64,000 nucleotides of DNA from positions 1 through 64,000 of the forward strand of contig DASUKM010000028.1 of the NCBI GenBank assembly GCA_036278735.1, given 5' to 3'. The notes under the pieces are model-generated. The model was given only the letters and a program-made list of their open reading frames with translations. It was not told the DNA's origin and ran no database searches. Numbering within the stretch: position 1 is the first letter of the stretch; every line of letters starts with the position of its first letter. The stretch is from DASUKM01 sp036278735 (GTDB lineage: Bacteria; Acidobacteriota; Vicinamibacteria; Vicinamibacterales; 2-12-FULL-66-21). Below are positions 43,633-52,567 of this stretch, piece by piece. Both the position numbers and the translations under genes were made by a program.

Positions 43633-45255
43633 ATGCGTGCCTGCTCCTCGTTCGTGCTCTGGCTCTGCCTGCTGGCCACGGCGCCGGCCGCTCAGATCGT
43701 CCTCCGATCGGGCGACACGGCGAGCCTCCGGGGCCGGGTGATCGCGCGCGATACCGGCCAGTCCATCCCCGGCTGCCGTGTCGTGGCAACGCCGCGCAGC
43801 CGCACGGCCGACGCCGGTCCGCCGCGCATACGACCCCACGAACTCTTCGCGATCACCGGCCCGGACGGACGCTACGCGTTCGACACGCTGCCGTCGGGCG
43901 TCTACCGCCTGCGCGCGGAGGTTCCCTCGAAGCAGGCCGGCTATCTGTCGGCGCAGTTTGGTGCCGACAGTCCCGACACGGTCGGGCGGCCGGTCCGTCT
44001 CGCGCCCAACGACCGTGCGACGGCTGACTTCGCGCTGCGGCCCGCCGCCACGATCTCGGGTCGTCTCCTGGACGATCGCGGACGGCCCGTCGTCGGGGCC
44101 ACGGTGATGCTCGCCTCCGATCGGCTCGACAATCAGGGCCAGCCGCGCACGATCGTCTCGAAGCGGACGGGACCGGACGGACGGTACACGGTCGACCGCC
44201 TGGCGCCGGGCACCTACCGGATTCAAGCGCAGGCGCCGGTGGTGCCGGACGAGCAGGGACGCGCCCTCGCCCCGACGTATTTCCGTGCGACGCCCGAGAG
44301 CGATCTGGCGGAGCCGATCACGATCGTCTCCGGTCAGCATGCAGACGGCGTCGACGTCACGTTCGCGCGGGAGCCCGTGCTCACGCTGCGCGGGCACGTC
44401 TATGGCGAGGACGGCGGCCCGGCCGCGGGGGCCCACGTACGCATCGCGTTCCGGGTCGTGACGGCGATCCGCTACCGCGATGTCCGCGCGGACGAACAGG
44501 GGGCATTCGTCATTCCGCGTGTGTTCGCCGGCGAGTACATGTTGACCGCTGGCGCGGGCACGCCGGTCGGCGAACTGGCCATGCGATCGATCGATCTGCC
44601 CGCCGATGCGACGGCCGACCTTCACCTCGCTGCTGGCGCCACGCTCGAGGGACACGTCGTCTTCGATGGCGGAGGGTTCGACGGCCCGCCGCTGCAGATC
44701 GAGAGTCTGCCGGCGGATCGGATGGAAGCGGTGCTCACCCCGGCGGCGCGCGCGACAGTACAGCCGGACCAACGATTCAGCCTCGGCGGGCAGTTCGGGC
44801 CGCGGCTGCTGCGCGTGGCCGGCCTGCCGCCGGACTGGTGGATGGAAGCTGTCCGGATCGGATCGCAGGACATCACCAACGTGCCGACCGTGTTTCCGCC
44901 AGGTGCGACCTCCAGCGTCGAGATCGTCGTGGCGCGACGGCGCGTCGTGTTGTCGGGGAGCGTCGATCTCCGCGGCGGCAGCGACGCCGTCGTGCTCGCC
45001 ATCCCTGACGATCCGTCGTTCTGGGTCCGCGGCTCGTCCGCGATGGCCACCGCCTGGCCGGCGCCGGACGGTTCGTTCCAGATCTCGGCGTTGCCGGCAG
45101 GCCGCTATCGCGTGATCGCGGCCGACAAGCCGCCGCGGGGCTTCGTCGAGCTGCAGCGCGACGCGCTCGAGTGGCTGTGGCGGAACGGGACCTCCGTCGT
45201 GATCGGCGGAGATCAGCCGGCGAACGTCCGGCTCCCGTTGACGCACTTGCCATGA
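43633..45255 (+). CDS. Exported protein with carboxypeptidase-regulatory-like domains
   Basis: 540 aa with a signal peptide (SFVLWLCLLATAPAAQ). Several beta-sandwich units follow, recognisable by the phrase 'GRV...G.PV.GA.V...T..DG.Y....L..G.Y.L.A': residues 32-110 (ITGPDGRYAFDTLPSGVYRL), 138-200 (RTGPDGRYTVDRLAPGTYRI), 250-320 (RADEQGAFVIPRVFAGEYML) and a last one ending PDGSFQISALPAGRYRVIA. It is probably a periplasmic or surface protein; the role is unknown. Downstream genes are convergent. Confidence 0.85.
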   Translation: MRACSSFVLWLCLLATAPAAQIVLRSGDTASLRGRVIARDTGQSIPGCRVVATPRSRTADAGPPRIRPHELFAITGPDGRYAFDTLPSGVYRLRAEVPSKQAGYLSAQFGADSPDTVGRPVRLAPNDRATADFALRPAATISGRLLDDRGRPVVGATVMLASDRLDNQGQPRTIVSKRTGPDGRYTVDRLAPGTYRIQAQAPVVPDEQGRALAPTYFRATPESDLAEPITIVSGQHADGVDVTFAREPVLTLRGHVYGEDGGPAAGAHVRIAFRVVTAIRYRDVRADEQGAFVIPRVFAGEYMLTAGAGTPVGELAMRSIDLPADATADLHLAAGATLEGHVVFDGGGFDGPPLQIESLPADRMEAVLTPAARATVQPDQRFSLGGQFGPRLLRVAGLPPDWWMEAVRIGSQDITNVPTVFPPGATSSVEIVVARRRVVLSGSVDLRGGSDAVVLAIPDDPSFWVRGSSAMATAWPAPDGSFQISALPAGRYRVIAADKPPRGFVELQRDALEWLWRNGTSVVIGGDQPANVRLPLTHLP

Positions 45256-45280
45256 CGTGGCGGGGCGTGCTGGCCCGGGA

Positions 45281-45676
45281 CTATGGCGCAGTGGCGGCGC
45301 GCACGATGTGCAGGACGTCGTCTTCCCAGAGCGGTTTGAAGCAAAGGCGCGCGCCCATCGCTTCAATCTGCGCAACAACGCTCTCGTCGATCAGGTAATC
45401 CGCCGTCATGATCGTCACGGGCGTGTGCGCCAGGCGCGGAGTCGCTCGGATGCGCCGGAGGCAATCCAGGCCGTCGAGCGCGGGAAGGCGCAAGTCGACC
45501 AGGACGGCAGCTGGCGTGGCGACTTCGAGTTCGAGCAGGCCGGCTTCCGCCGTCGCCGCCTTGCGGACCTCGAAACCGGCGTCGCGCAGGATCTGCTCGA
45601 AGATCGCCAGCGCCTCGACATCGTCGTCGATCAGGAGAATGGGCCCGACCCGAGCGGCCGGCGCGTCAGCGGGCAT
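45281..45676 (-). CDS. Single-domain response regulator
   Basis: 131 aa, one receiver domain: GPILLIDDDVEALAIFEQ, phospho-acceptor Asp in AAVLVDLRLPALDG, switch Thr in VTIMTADY and Lys in LCFKPLWEDD. It has no output domain, so it may relay phosphate or act by protein contact. It starts directly after the stop of the hybrid histidine kinase (3 bp), which is its probable partner. Confidence 0.92.
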   Translation of the reverse strand: MPADAPAARVGPILLIDDDVEALAIFEQILRDAGFEVRKAATAEAGLLELEVATPAAVLVDLRLPALDGLDCLRRIRATPRLAHTPVTIMTADYLIDESVVAQIEAMGARLCFKPLWEDDVLHIVRAATAP

Positions 45677-45678
45677 GG

Positions 45679-47595
45679 TCAGCGCCCCACCGAGGCCAAC
45701 GGACCTCCCTGCCTGTCCAGCAGGGCGCGCAGCGTCAAGGCGAGCATGCCGGGCGTGAAGGGCTTGTGCAGAAATCCCGTCTGGCCGCCGACCAGCTTCG
45801 ACGCGACCGCCATCTGGTGACCGAAGCCGGACATGTACAGCACCCGCATGGCGGGACGCCTGCGCACCAGATGCTGCACGAGGTCGGGTCCGCTGAGTCC
45901 CGGCATCAGGACGTCCGTGACCAGCACGTCCATGGGGGCGTCGTGCCGGGCTTCGACGGCGAGCGCCTCGGCTCCGTCGCGGGCGAGGAGGACGCGGTAT
46001 CCGTACGGCGCCAGCACGCGGTGCGCGAGTTCACGCACCGCGGCGTCGTCGTCGACGACCAAGATCGTTTCGGTCGCGAGCGCCGTGGGCAAGTCCGGCA
46101 CGGCTGGCGCTGCGGCCTCGATCGGCGCATCCGTCCTTGGGAAAAAGCTCGTCACCGTGGTGCCGCCGCCGACGGTGCTCTGGATGCCGAGGCAGCCGCC
46201 ACTGGCCCGCACGATGTCGCAGACCGTTGCCAGCCCGAGGCCGGTACCCTTGCCCTGCGGCTTCGTCGTGAAGAACGGTTCCAGGGCATGGCTCAGGACG
46301 TCAGGCGACATGCCGACGCCAGTATCGGCAACCGAGAGCGCGACGTGCGGACCGGGAGACGCACCTGGATGAGCGCGCACGAACTCGCCATCGAGTTCGG
46401 CGTTCGCGATTGCGATAGTGATACAGCCGCCGCGCGGCATGGCATCCCTCGCGTTCACGATCAGGTTCAGCAGGACCTGTTCGACCTGACCGGGGTCGAG
46501 CTTCACGGGATGGAGCGGCCCATCGACCGCGAGTTCCAGCTGGACGTCGTCGCCGATGACGCGGTCGGCCATCGGACGGAGGTCGTGGACGACCTGGTCG
46601 AGCTCGATGACGCGAGGGTCCGACGTGCGGCGGCGGCTGAAGCCGAGGAGCTGGTGCGTCAGCCGGCCCGCGCGTTCCCCCGCATTCCTGATCTCGGCAA
46701 TGTCGCCGGCCAGCCGTGAATCGGCCGGCACCTGCTGGAGCGCCAGGTCGCTGTAGCCGATGATGGCGGTCAGAAGGTTGTTGAAATCGTGGGCGATGCC
46801 GCCCGTGAGGCGGCCGACGATTTCCATCTTCTGGGCCTGCTGCAGTTCGGCTTCCAGACGCCTTCGTTCGGTGAGGTCCCGGACGATCGCGCAACTGGTG
46901 GGCAAGCCCTGGATGCCCCAGTAGCTGATCGCGATCTCGACTGGTACGTCCGATCCATCTCGGCGGCGGAGCGTCGTCTCGAGCCGTGCCCGACCCGAGG
47001 CGAAGTGGTCGGCGAAGTGAGCGACGAACCGATCGAGCGTGAACTCAGGCGCGATCTCCGGTGCAGTCATCGCGCAGAGCTCTTCGCGCAGGTAGCCCAG
47101 CATCTGCGCGGCGGCCTCGTTGGCGTAATGGATCCGGCCGTCCTGGGCAACCCAGAGAATGCCGTCAGCCGCCCCATCGGACGCGAATTGCGCGAGGTGC
47201 GCCCGGTCCTGGAGTGCGCGTTCGGTCGTGACGTCGCGATGGACGGCGACGTAGCCGGTGACGGCGCCGTCCTCGACGATCGGATTGACGGAGCCTTCGA
47301 TCTCGACCAGCCGCCCGTCCTTGGCTCGATTCACCATCCGGGCCCGGACGGACTGGCCCCGCTGGATGTCGTGCCAGAAGTGGTCGTAGTGCTGGCGCGA
47401 GTGGATGCCGCTCTTCAGGATCCGGGGTGTCTCGCGGCCGACCACCTCCTCAGAGGTGTACCCGTAGACCGCCGTAAATTGTGGATTCACGAACGTGATC
47501 ACCCCGCGCGCGTCGGCGGTGAAGATCACTTCGCCGCACGCGTCCACGGCGCGCTTCAGCGCGAGCAAAGGGGTGGGTTCGGCGGACTCTCGCAT
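45679..47595 (-). CDS. PAS-domain hybrid sensor histidine kinase with receiver domain
   Basis: 638 aa from ATG 47595, with AGGAAG 6 bp upstream; upstream codons in frame look non-coding. Two PAS domains (about 18-125 and 140-245) sense the signal without any membrane segment. The kinase core has the H-box GRLTGGIAHDFNNLL, N-box LIVNARDAMP, and ATP-lid motifs SVADTGVGMS and GKGTGLGLATVCD. A C-terminal receiver follows (ILVVDDDAAVRELA, phospho-Asp in VLVTDVLMPGLSG, FLHKPFTP). The type resembles soluble hybrid kinases of group HisKA. The response regulator gene follows at once. Confidence 0.93.
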   Translation of the reverse strand: MRESAEPTPLLALKRAVDACGEVIFTADARGVITFVNPQFTAVYGYTSEEVVGRETPRILKSGIHSRQHYDHFWHDIQRGQSVRARMVNRAKDGRLVEIEGSVNPIVEDGAVTGYVAVHRDVTTERALQDRAHLAQFASDGAADGILWVAQDGRIHYANEAAAQMLGYLREELCAMTAPEIAPEFTLDRFVAHFADHFASGRARLETTLRRRDGSDVPVEIAISYWGIQGLPTSCAIVRDLTERRRLEAELQQAQKMEIVGRLTGGIAHDFNNLLTAIIGYSDLALQQVPADSRLAGDIAEIRNAGERAGRLTHQLLGFSRRRTSDPRVIELDQVVHDLRPMADRVIGDDVQLELAVDGPLHPVKLDPGQVEQVLLNLIVNARDAMPRGGCITIAIANAELDGEFVRAHPGASPGPHVALSVADTGVGMSPDVLSHALEPFFTTKPQGKGTGLGLATVCDIVRASGGCLGIQSTVGGGTTVTSFFPRTDAPIEAAAPAVPDLPTALATETILVVDDDAAVRELAHRVLAPYGYRVLLARDGAEALAVEARHDAPMDVLVTDVLMPGLSGPDLVQHLVRRRPAMRVLYMSGFGHQMAVASKLVGGQTGFLHKPFTPGMLALTLRALLDRQGGPLASVGR

Positions 47596-47785
47596 CTTCC
47601 TGCGTCCCTGGGCGGCACCTGCTGGCGCGCCGCCGTGGACGGAGCGAAGCGGCCGAGCCGACCGGAAGAGAGGGATCGATCCGGTGTATCGGACGGAGCG
47701 TGGTTGGTCTGCAGGGCGCCCACGGCGCAGGCCTGCCGGCGCGCCGCCTCCGCGGGCAAACATGAACACCCTGTATGCTATCGGG

Positions 47786-49333
47786 ATGAATCTTCTTCAT
47801 TCCCGTTCCCGGCGCCGCCCCCGGTTCGCGTACCTCGTGGCGTGCGGCGTCGCCGCCTGGACGTGTCAGACGATCGCGCAGGCGCCGAAAGCGGCGGCGC
47901 AGGAGCCGCCCAAGGCGGCCGCCCCGGCCAAGCCGGCCGGCGACGAAGCCTCGATGCCGCCCCTGCCGGCCGATGCGCACGTCGAGCAGACGATCCAGAT
48001 CGACGGCAAGCCGCTGAAGTACACGGCGACCGTGGGGACGCTGCCGGTGTACGGACAGGACGGCAAGAAGAGCGCGGACGTCGTCTTCACGAGCTACACC
48101 GTCGACGGACGCGATCGTCCCGTCACCTTCGCGCTGAACGGGGGCCCCGGCGCCGCGTCGGTGTATCTGAATCTCGGCGCGATTGGCCCGAAGCACGTCG
48201 AGTTCGGCGACGAGGGGGACAGCCCGTCGGATCCAGCCACGCTGAAGGACAATCCGGGCACCTGGCTCGACTTCACCGATCTCGTCTTCATCGATCCGGT
48301 CGGCACGGGCTTCAGCCGGTCGTACCTCAAACCGGACGAGACGAAGCGGCAGTTCTACACCGCGGACAACGACATTCATTACCTGTCGCGCATCATCTAC
48401 GACTGGCTCGTGAAGAACGATCGCCTCACGTCGCGGAAGTACCTCGTCGGCGAGAGCTACGGCGGGTATCGCGGGCCGCGCGTGACGCACTACCTGCAGT
48501 CGCAGATCGGCGTCGCGATGAACGGGGTCGTGCTCGCGTCGCCGTACCTCAACCCGACGATCGACGAGAACGGCGACCTCTCGCCGATGGCCTGGATCGT
48601 CACGCTGCCCTCGATGGCGGCGGCGCACCTGGAGCGGACGCATGCCCTCACGCCCGAGGCGATGGCCGGCGTGATCGCGTACGCGCGCGGCGAGTACGCC
48701 GAGGATCTGTTGAAGGGGCGATCTGATCCGCAGGCCACCGCGCGGATCGTCAAGCGCGTGACCGAGCTGACGGGACTCGACGAGAGCTTCGTCCGCCGGG
48801 CGGGCGGCCGGATCGAGATCGGCGCGTTCCTGCGGGAGGTCGAGCGCGAACAAGGCAAGATCGGCAGCGTTTACGACTCGACGGTCACCTCCTTCGATCC
48901 GTTTCCGTTCTCCCCCTTCCAGCGCAGCAACGATCCGCTGCTCGAGAGCATCATCGCCCCGACCACGACCGCGATGGTGGATTTCGTCACGCGCGTGGTG
49001 GGCTGGAAGGTCGACGCGCGCTACAACGCGCTCAGTTACGAGGTCGCGGGCGCCTGGGACAACGACAGCCGCGCGATGCGCACCGGCGCGGTCCCCGATC
49101 TGCGCGAGGCGGTCGCCGCCGATCCCAAGCTGCGCGTGCTGATCGCGCACGGCTGGAACGACCTGTCCTGCCCCTTCATGGGATCGATCCTCACCGTCGA
49201 TCAGATGCCCGCGATGGGGGATCCCTCACGCGTGCAGGTGCACGAGTATCCCGGCGGCCACATGTTCTACAGCCGCCCGGACAGCCAGGCCGCGTTCAAG
49301 AAGGACGTGCAGGCGATGTTCGCGAAGCACTGA
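47786..49333 (+). CDS. Exported S10 family serine carboxypeptidase-like protein
   Basis: 515 aa from ATG 47786 (MNLLHSRSRRRPRF); an ATG 8 codons upstream is possible. A basic region and hydrophobic segment (YLVACGVAAWTCQTIAQ) form the signal peptide, then an Ala/Pro/Lys-rich spacer. The alpha/beta-hydrolase core has FALNGGPGAASVYLNLGA, IDPVGTGFSRSY, the nucleophile in YLVGESYGGYRGPRV, and the late Asp (HGWNDLSCPF) and His (YPGGHMFY) of the triad. It resembles bacterial peptidase S10 proteins of unknown substrate. Confidence 0.9.
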   Translation: MNLLHSRSRRRPRFAYLVACGVAAWTCQTIAQAPKAAAQEPPKAAAPAKPAGDEASMPPLPADAHVEQTIQIDGKPLKYTATVGTLPVYGQDGKKSADVVFTSYTVDGRDRPVTFALNGGPGAASVYLNLGAIGPKHVEFGDEGDSPSDPATLKDNPGTWLDFTDLVFIDPVGTGFSRSYLKPDETKRQFYTADNDIHYLSRIIYDWLVKNDRLTSRKYLVGESYGGYRGPRVTHYLQSQIGVAMNGVVLASPYLNPTIDENGDLSPMAWIVTLPSMAAAHLERTHALTPEAMAGVIAYARGEYAEDLLKGRSDPQATARIVKRVTELTGLDESFVRRAGGRIEIGAFLREVEREQGKIGSVYDSTVTSFDPFPFSPFQRSNDPLLESIIAPTTTAMVDFVTRVVGWKVDARYNALSYEVAGAWDNDSRAMRTGAVPDLREAVAADPKLRVLIAHGWNDLSCPFMGSILTVDQMPAMGDPSRVQVHEYPGGHMFYSRPDSQAAFKKDVQAMFAKH

Positions 49334-49335
49334 CC

Positions 49336-49989
49336 TCAGGCGTGGACGGGGCGCTGCGCCGCCGCGAGATCCGCGCGCAGCTGGTCGGCGGTCCGGCGCG
49401 GCCCGTAGCCCGGCGTATCGCGCTGAATGCGCCAGCTGTTGCTGAGCGGACCCAGGTCGACCACGTCGAAGCCGAACTCGTCGATCAGTTGCGCGACCAC
49501 GCGTTTCGCGTCCGCGTCGTTGCCGGCGATCGCCAGCGCCCGCCGGTTCGGCGTGCCCGCCGTCTGCCCATCGGTCGTCAGCGCCGCCGCGTAAATGTGA
49601 TTGAACGCCTTGACGACCTTCGAGGCCGGCAGATGCCGCTGCAGCAGCTCGGAGGTCGTCGTCTCTTCGTGGTCGAGCTCGGCGATGTGCCCGTCGCGCT
49701 CCGGATAGTAGTTGCCGGTGTCGATCACGATCTTGCCCGCCAGCGGCGCCACGGGCACGTCGCCGATGTTCTTCAGTGGAATCGTCACGACGACGAGGTC
49801 GCCCGCTTCAGCGGCCTGGGCCGACGTCCCCGCGCGCGCCCGACGTCCCAGCTCGTGCACCAGGTCCTTCAACGTATCCGGTCCGCGCGAGTTGCTCACG
49901 ACGACGTCGTACCCGTGCTGGACGGCCAGCCGTGCCAGCTGACTCCCGATGTGCCCGGCGCCAATCAGTCCAATCGTCTTCACGGTCAT
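49336..49989 (-). CDS. NADPH-dependent F420 reductase-like oxidoreductase
   Basis: 217 aa. The Rossmann motif KTIGLIGAGHIGSQLARLAV opens the protein, followed by VVVSNSRGPDTL, DLVVVTIPLKNI, IVIDTGNYYPERDG and VVKAFNHIYAAAL. This matches the NADP_oxidored (F420-dependent) family. Many members in organisms without F420 act on other substrates, so the true cofactor is open. It is convergent with the S10 gene (2 bp between stop codons). Confidence 0.88.
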   Translation of the reverse strand: MTVKTIGLIGAGHIGSQLARLAVQHGYDVVVSNSRGPDTLKDLVHELGRRARAGTSAQAAEAGDLVVVTIPLKNIGDVPVAPLAGKIVIDTGNYYPERDGHIAELDHEETTTSELLQRHLPASKVVKAFNHIYAAALTTDGQTAGTPNRRALAIAGNDADAKRVVAQLIDEFGFDVVDLGPLSNSWRIQRDTPGYGPRRTADQLRADLAAAQRPVHA

Positions 49990-50044
49990 GCTGCCTCCAA
50001 GTGTGCGGGTACCGGGTGCAGCGTGCGTGCCAGCGACTGGGTTC

Positions 50045-50070
50045 GTCAGCCCTGAAGGGCTGACCCACAG
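50045..50070. repeat. REP-like palindrome (family B, intact copy)
   Basis: GTCAGCCCTGAAGGGCTGAC followed by CCACAG: an 8-bp perfect stem with a 4-nt loop. It stands between the oxidoreductase start and the citrate synthase end. Related copies: 11734, 52431, 56147 and 56199. Confidence 0.85.
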
Positions 50071-50076
50071 GCCGGG

Positions 50077-51174
50077 TCACGCGGCCCTGCTCCAGCGGCG
50101 GCCACGGGGACCGATGTACTCCGACTGCGGACGGATGATTCGGTTCGCCCGCCGCTGCTCCATGGCGTGCGCAATCCACCCGCTGACGCGGCTGAGCGCG
50201 AACGCCGGCGTGAAGAGGGAGACGTCGAGTCCCAGGCCGTGGAGCAGCAGCGCCGTGTAGAACTCGACGTTCGTCCGGAGCCGGCGGCCCGGCTTGTATT
50301 CGTCGAGCAGTCGAATCGCCGTGGCTTCGACAGCCCGTGCGAGCCCGTAGAGCGCCATGTCGCCGGCGCGCGTGTACATCCGTTCGGCGGCGGCCGCGAG
50401 CACGTCCGCGCGCGGATCGCGCACTTTGTACACGCGGTGTCCGAATCCCATGAGGCGTTCGCCGCGCTCGATTTTGTCCCGCAGGATCGGCTCCGCGCGG
50501 GAGGCGTCGCCGATCTCGAACACCATGTCGAGTGCCGGACCGGGGGCGCCGCCATGGAGCGGCCCCTTCAGCGCGCCGAGCGCCCCGACGACGGCCGAGA
50601 CCAGATCCGATCCGGTGGACGTGATCACGCGAGCCGTGAAGGTGGAGGCGTTGAGGCCGTGATCGATCACGGTGTTGAGATACGTCTCGAGTCCGCGCAC
50701 CCGCTCGGGGTCCGGCACGTCGCCCGTGAGCAGGTACAGGAAGCTCGCCGCGTGCCCGAGATCCGCCCGCGGCGCGAGCGGCTCCGCCCCGCGGCGCAGG
50801 CGCCAGTACGCCGCGACGATCGTGGGCATCCGGGCCACGATGGCGACGGGATCGCCGGACTCCAGGGAGAGGGTGCCGGCCGTCATCCTGAGCGCGTCCA
50901 TCGGCGCGATCCCGGCGTGCGCGGCCTCTCGCAGGAGCGCGAGCGCGGCCGGCGGCAGCGCGCGCAGCGCGGCCAGCTCGGCGCGGAACGCCTCGAGCGC
51001 CGCCCCGGACGGCAGCGTGCCATGCCACAGCAGCCACGTCATCTCCTCGAAGCTCGCGTGCGGCGCGATGTCGTCGACCGGATAGCCGGCCAGGATCAGT
51101 TCGCCGCGTTCCCCGTCCACGTGGCTGAGCGCGGTGGCCGCGGCGACCACCCCCGCCAATCCTTCGTTCACCAT
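50077..51174 (-). CDS. Citrate synthase family protein (citrate/2-methylcitrate synthase)
   Basis: 365 aa from ATG 51174. Family motifs: ASFEEMTWLLWHGTLPS, DHGLNASTFTARVITSTGSD with the catalytic His, LHGGAPGPALDMV, MGFGHRVYKVRDPRADVL with the second catalytic His, and VSGWIAHAMEQRRANRIIRP. The third catalytic position is Glu in TNVEFYTALLL, where most relatives have Asp in NVDFYS. It condenses acetyl-CoA (or propionyl-CoA) with oxaloacetate; citrate and 2-methylcitrate synthases cannot be separated by eye. It is divergent from the DNA-binding homologue next door. Confidence 0.88.
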   Translation of the reverse strand: MVNEGLAGVVAAATALSHVDGERGELILAGYPVDDIAPHASFEEMTWLLWHGTLPSGAALEAFRAELAALRALPPAALALLREAAHAGIAPMDALRMTAGTLSLESGDPVAIVARMPTIVAAYWRLRRGAEPLAPRADLGHAASFLYLLTGDVPDPERVRGLETYLNTVIDHGLNASTFTARVITSTGSDLVSAVVGALGALKGPLHGGAPGPALDMVFEIGDASRAEPILRDKIERGERLMGFGHRVYKVRDPRADVLAAAAERMYTRAGDMALYGLARAVEATAIRLLDEYKPGRRLRTNVEFYTALLLHGLGLDVSLFTPAFALSRVSGWIAHAMEQRRANRIIRPQSEYIGPRGRRWSRAA

Positions 51175-51197
51175 GATCCGACGGTAGCGCTCGTGTA

Positions 51198-51225
51198 TGA
51201 TTGTGTCAATGTTGATTGGGCGATC
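51198..51225. promoter_or_regulatory. Candidate operator between the divergent citrate-synthase genes
   Basis: The 54-bp gap holds TCAATGTTGA (arms TCAA/TTGA) overlapping TTGATTGGGCGATCAA (arms TTGAT/ATCAA). It is strongly AT-rich for this genome and lies just before the ATG of the HTH-fused protein. It is a natural site for that protein to bind and control both genes. Inferred only. Confidence 0.5.
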
Positions 51226-51228
51226 AAT

Positions 51229-52443
51229 ATGAGCGCGCCCTCGTGGATGGACGCCGCCGAGGCGGCGGCGCGCCTGCGCGTCAGCCGCGCGACGCTCTAT
51301 GCCTACGTCAGCCGCGGCCTGATCCGCTCGCAGGCCATCCCTGGCGCTTCCCGCCAGCGCGCCTATGCCCGCGACGACGTGGAGCGGCTGCGCCGCCGGA
51401 CGGAGGAGCGCCGCGACCCCGACAAGGCGGCCGCGCGGGCGCTGCACTGGGGCATCCCCGTGCTCGAGTCGTCCATCACCCTGATTGACGGCCGCCGCCT
51501 GTACTACCGCGGCCACGACGTCCTCGATCTGGCGCGGAGCCGGTCCGTCGCCGAGGTCGCATCGCTGATCTGGACGGGTCGCTTCGACGGCGCCCGGCCC
51601 GGCGTCCGATCGACGGCGCATGATCGTGAGATCGGCCGCCGCACGGGGCTGACGTTCGTCGCGCGCGCGCAGATCGCGCTCGCCCGCGCCGCGGCGCGCG
51701 ACGCGCAAGCGTTCGACCTCCGGCCGGAGGCGGTGATCGCCTGCGGCTGGCGCATCCTGGATCGGCTGGCGACGGCGGCGGCCGCCTCGCCGGTTGCCGC
51801 TCCGACGATCGATCGAATCCTGGCCCGGGGGTGGCGCGTCGGCGCGCGTGCGGCCGACGTACTGCGGAGCGCCGTGATCCTCTGCGCCGATCACGAACTG
51901 AACGTGTCGGCTTTCACGGCACGCGCCGTCGCCTCCGCCGGCTCGGGCCCGTACGCCGTCGTCATCGCGGGGCTCGCGGCGCTCGAGGGAACACGGCACG
52001 GGGGGGCGAGCGCGCGGGTCGCGTCGATGCTCGCCTCGATGCGCGGCACCCGCCGGCTGGACGACGCGATTGCCGCCAGGCTGCGCCGCGGGGAGCCGAT
52101 CGGCGGGTTCGGACACCCCCTCTATCCGGACGGCGATCCCCGGGCGGCCTTCCTGCTGGCGCGCCTCGCGGAGGGATGGCGGGGGTCGCGGGAACTGTCG
52201 TTCGTGCGGGCGTTCGCCGAGGCGGCGTCAAGGGCGATCCGCGAGCGGCCGAACCTGGATTTCGCGCTCGCGGCCGTCGCACGCGTGCTGCGACTGCCGG
52301 CCGAGGCGCCGCCGAGCGTCTTCGGGGTCGGCCGCACCATCGGCTGGATCGGGCACGCGCTCGAGCAGTACGGGACCGGTCAACTCATTCGTCCGCGCGC
52401 CCGCTATGTGGGAGCCGTGCCGGCACTCTCTGTCAGCCCGTGA
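51229..52443 (+). CDS. Citrate-synthase-family protein fused to an N-terminal MerR-like DNA-binding domain
   Basis: 404 aa. Residues 5-58 form a helix-turn-helix of the excisionase/MerR type (MDAAEAAARLRVSRATLYAY, then SRQRAYARDDVERL). The rest is a full citrate synthase fold: SSITLIDGRRLYYRGHDVLD, DHELNVSAFTARAVASAGS, GGFGHPLYPDGDPRA, NLDFALAAVARVL and IGWIGHALEQYGTGQLIRPR. The catalytic His, His and Asp positions are all kept, although the Arg after the second His has become Pro. It may be a metabolite-sensing regulator of the divergent synthase, an enzyme, or both. Confidence 0.88.
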   Translation: MSAPSWMDAAEAAARLRVSRATLYAYVSRGLIRSQAIPGASRQRAYARDDVERLRRRTEERRDPDKAAARALHWGIPVLESSITLIDGRRLYYRGHDVLDLARSRSVAEVASLIWTGRFDGARPGVRSTAHDREIGRRTGLTFVARAQIALARAAARDAQAFDLRPEAVIACGWRILDRLATAAAASPVAAPTIDRILARGWRVGARAADVLRSAVILCADHELNVSAFTARAVASAGSGPYAVVIAGLAALEGTRHGGASARVASMLASMRGTRRLDDAIAARLRRGEPIGGFGHPLYPDGDPRAAFLLARLAEGWRGSRELSFVRAFAEAASRAIRERPNLDFALAAVARVLRLPAEAPPSVFGVGRTIGWIGHALEQYGTGQLIRPRARYVGAVPALSVSP

Positions 52444-52462
52444 AATGAAGGGCTGGCCCACA
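52431..52462. repeat. REP-like palindrome (family B, copy overlapping a stop codon)
   Basis: TGTCAGCCCGTGAAATGAAG followed by GGCTGGCCCACA. Stem CAGCCC with a mismatched GGGCTGG arm. The last codons and TGA of the HTH-citrate synthase gene are made of it. Confidence 0.7.
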
Positions 52463-52469
52463 ACGCCCG

Positions 52470-52564
52470 CAACCCGAGAACCCGAGAACCTGAGAACCTG
52501 AGAACCCGAGAACCCGAGAACCCGAGAACCCGAGAACCCGAGAACCCGAGAACCCGAGAACCCG
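52470..52564. repeat. CCGAGAAC octamer tandem array (array 4)
   Basis: About 11-12 copies of the same CCGAGAAC unit as at 42934, again with a few CCTGAGAAC variants in the left part and again filling the gap between two convergent genes. Confidence 0.95.
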
Positions 52565-52567
52565 TCA

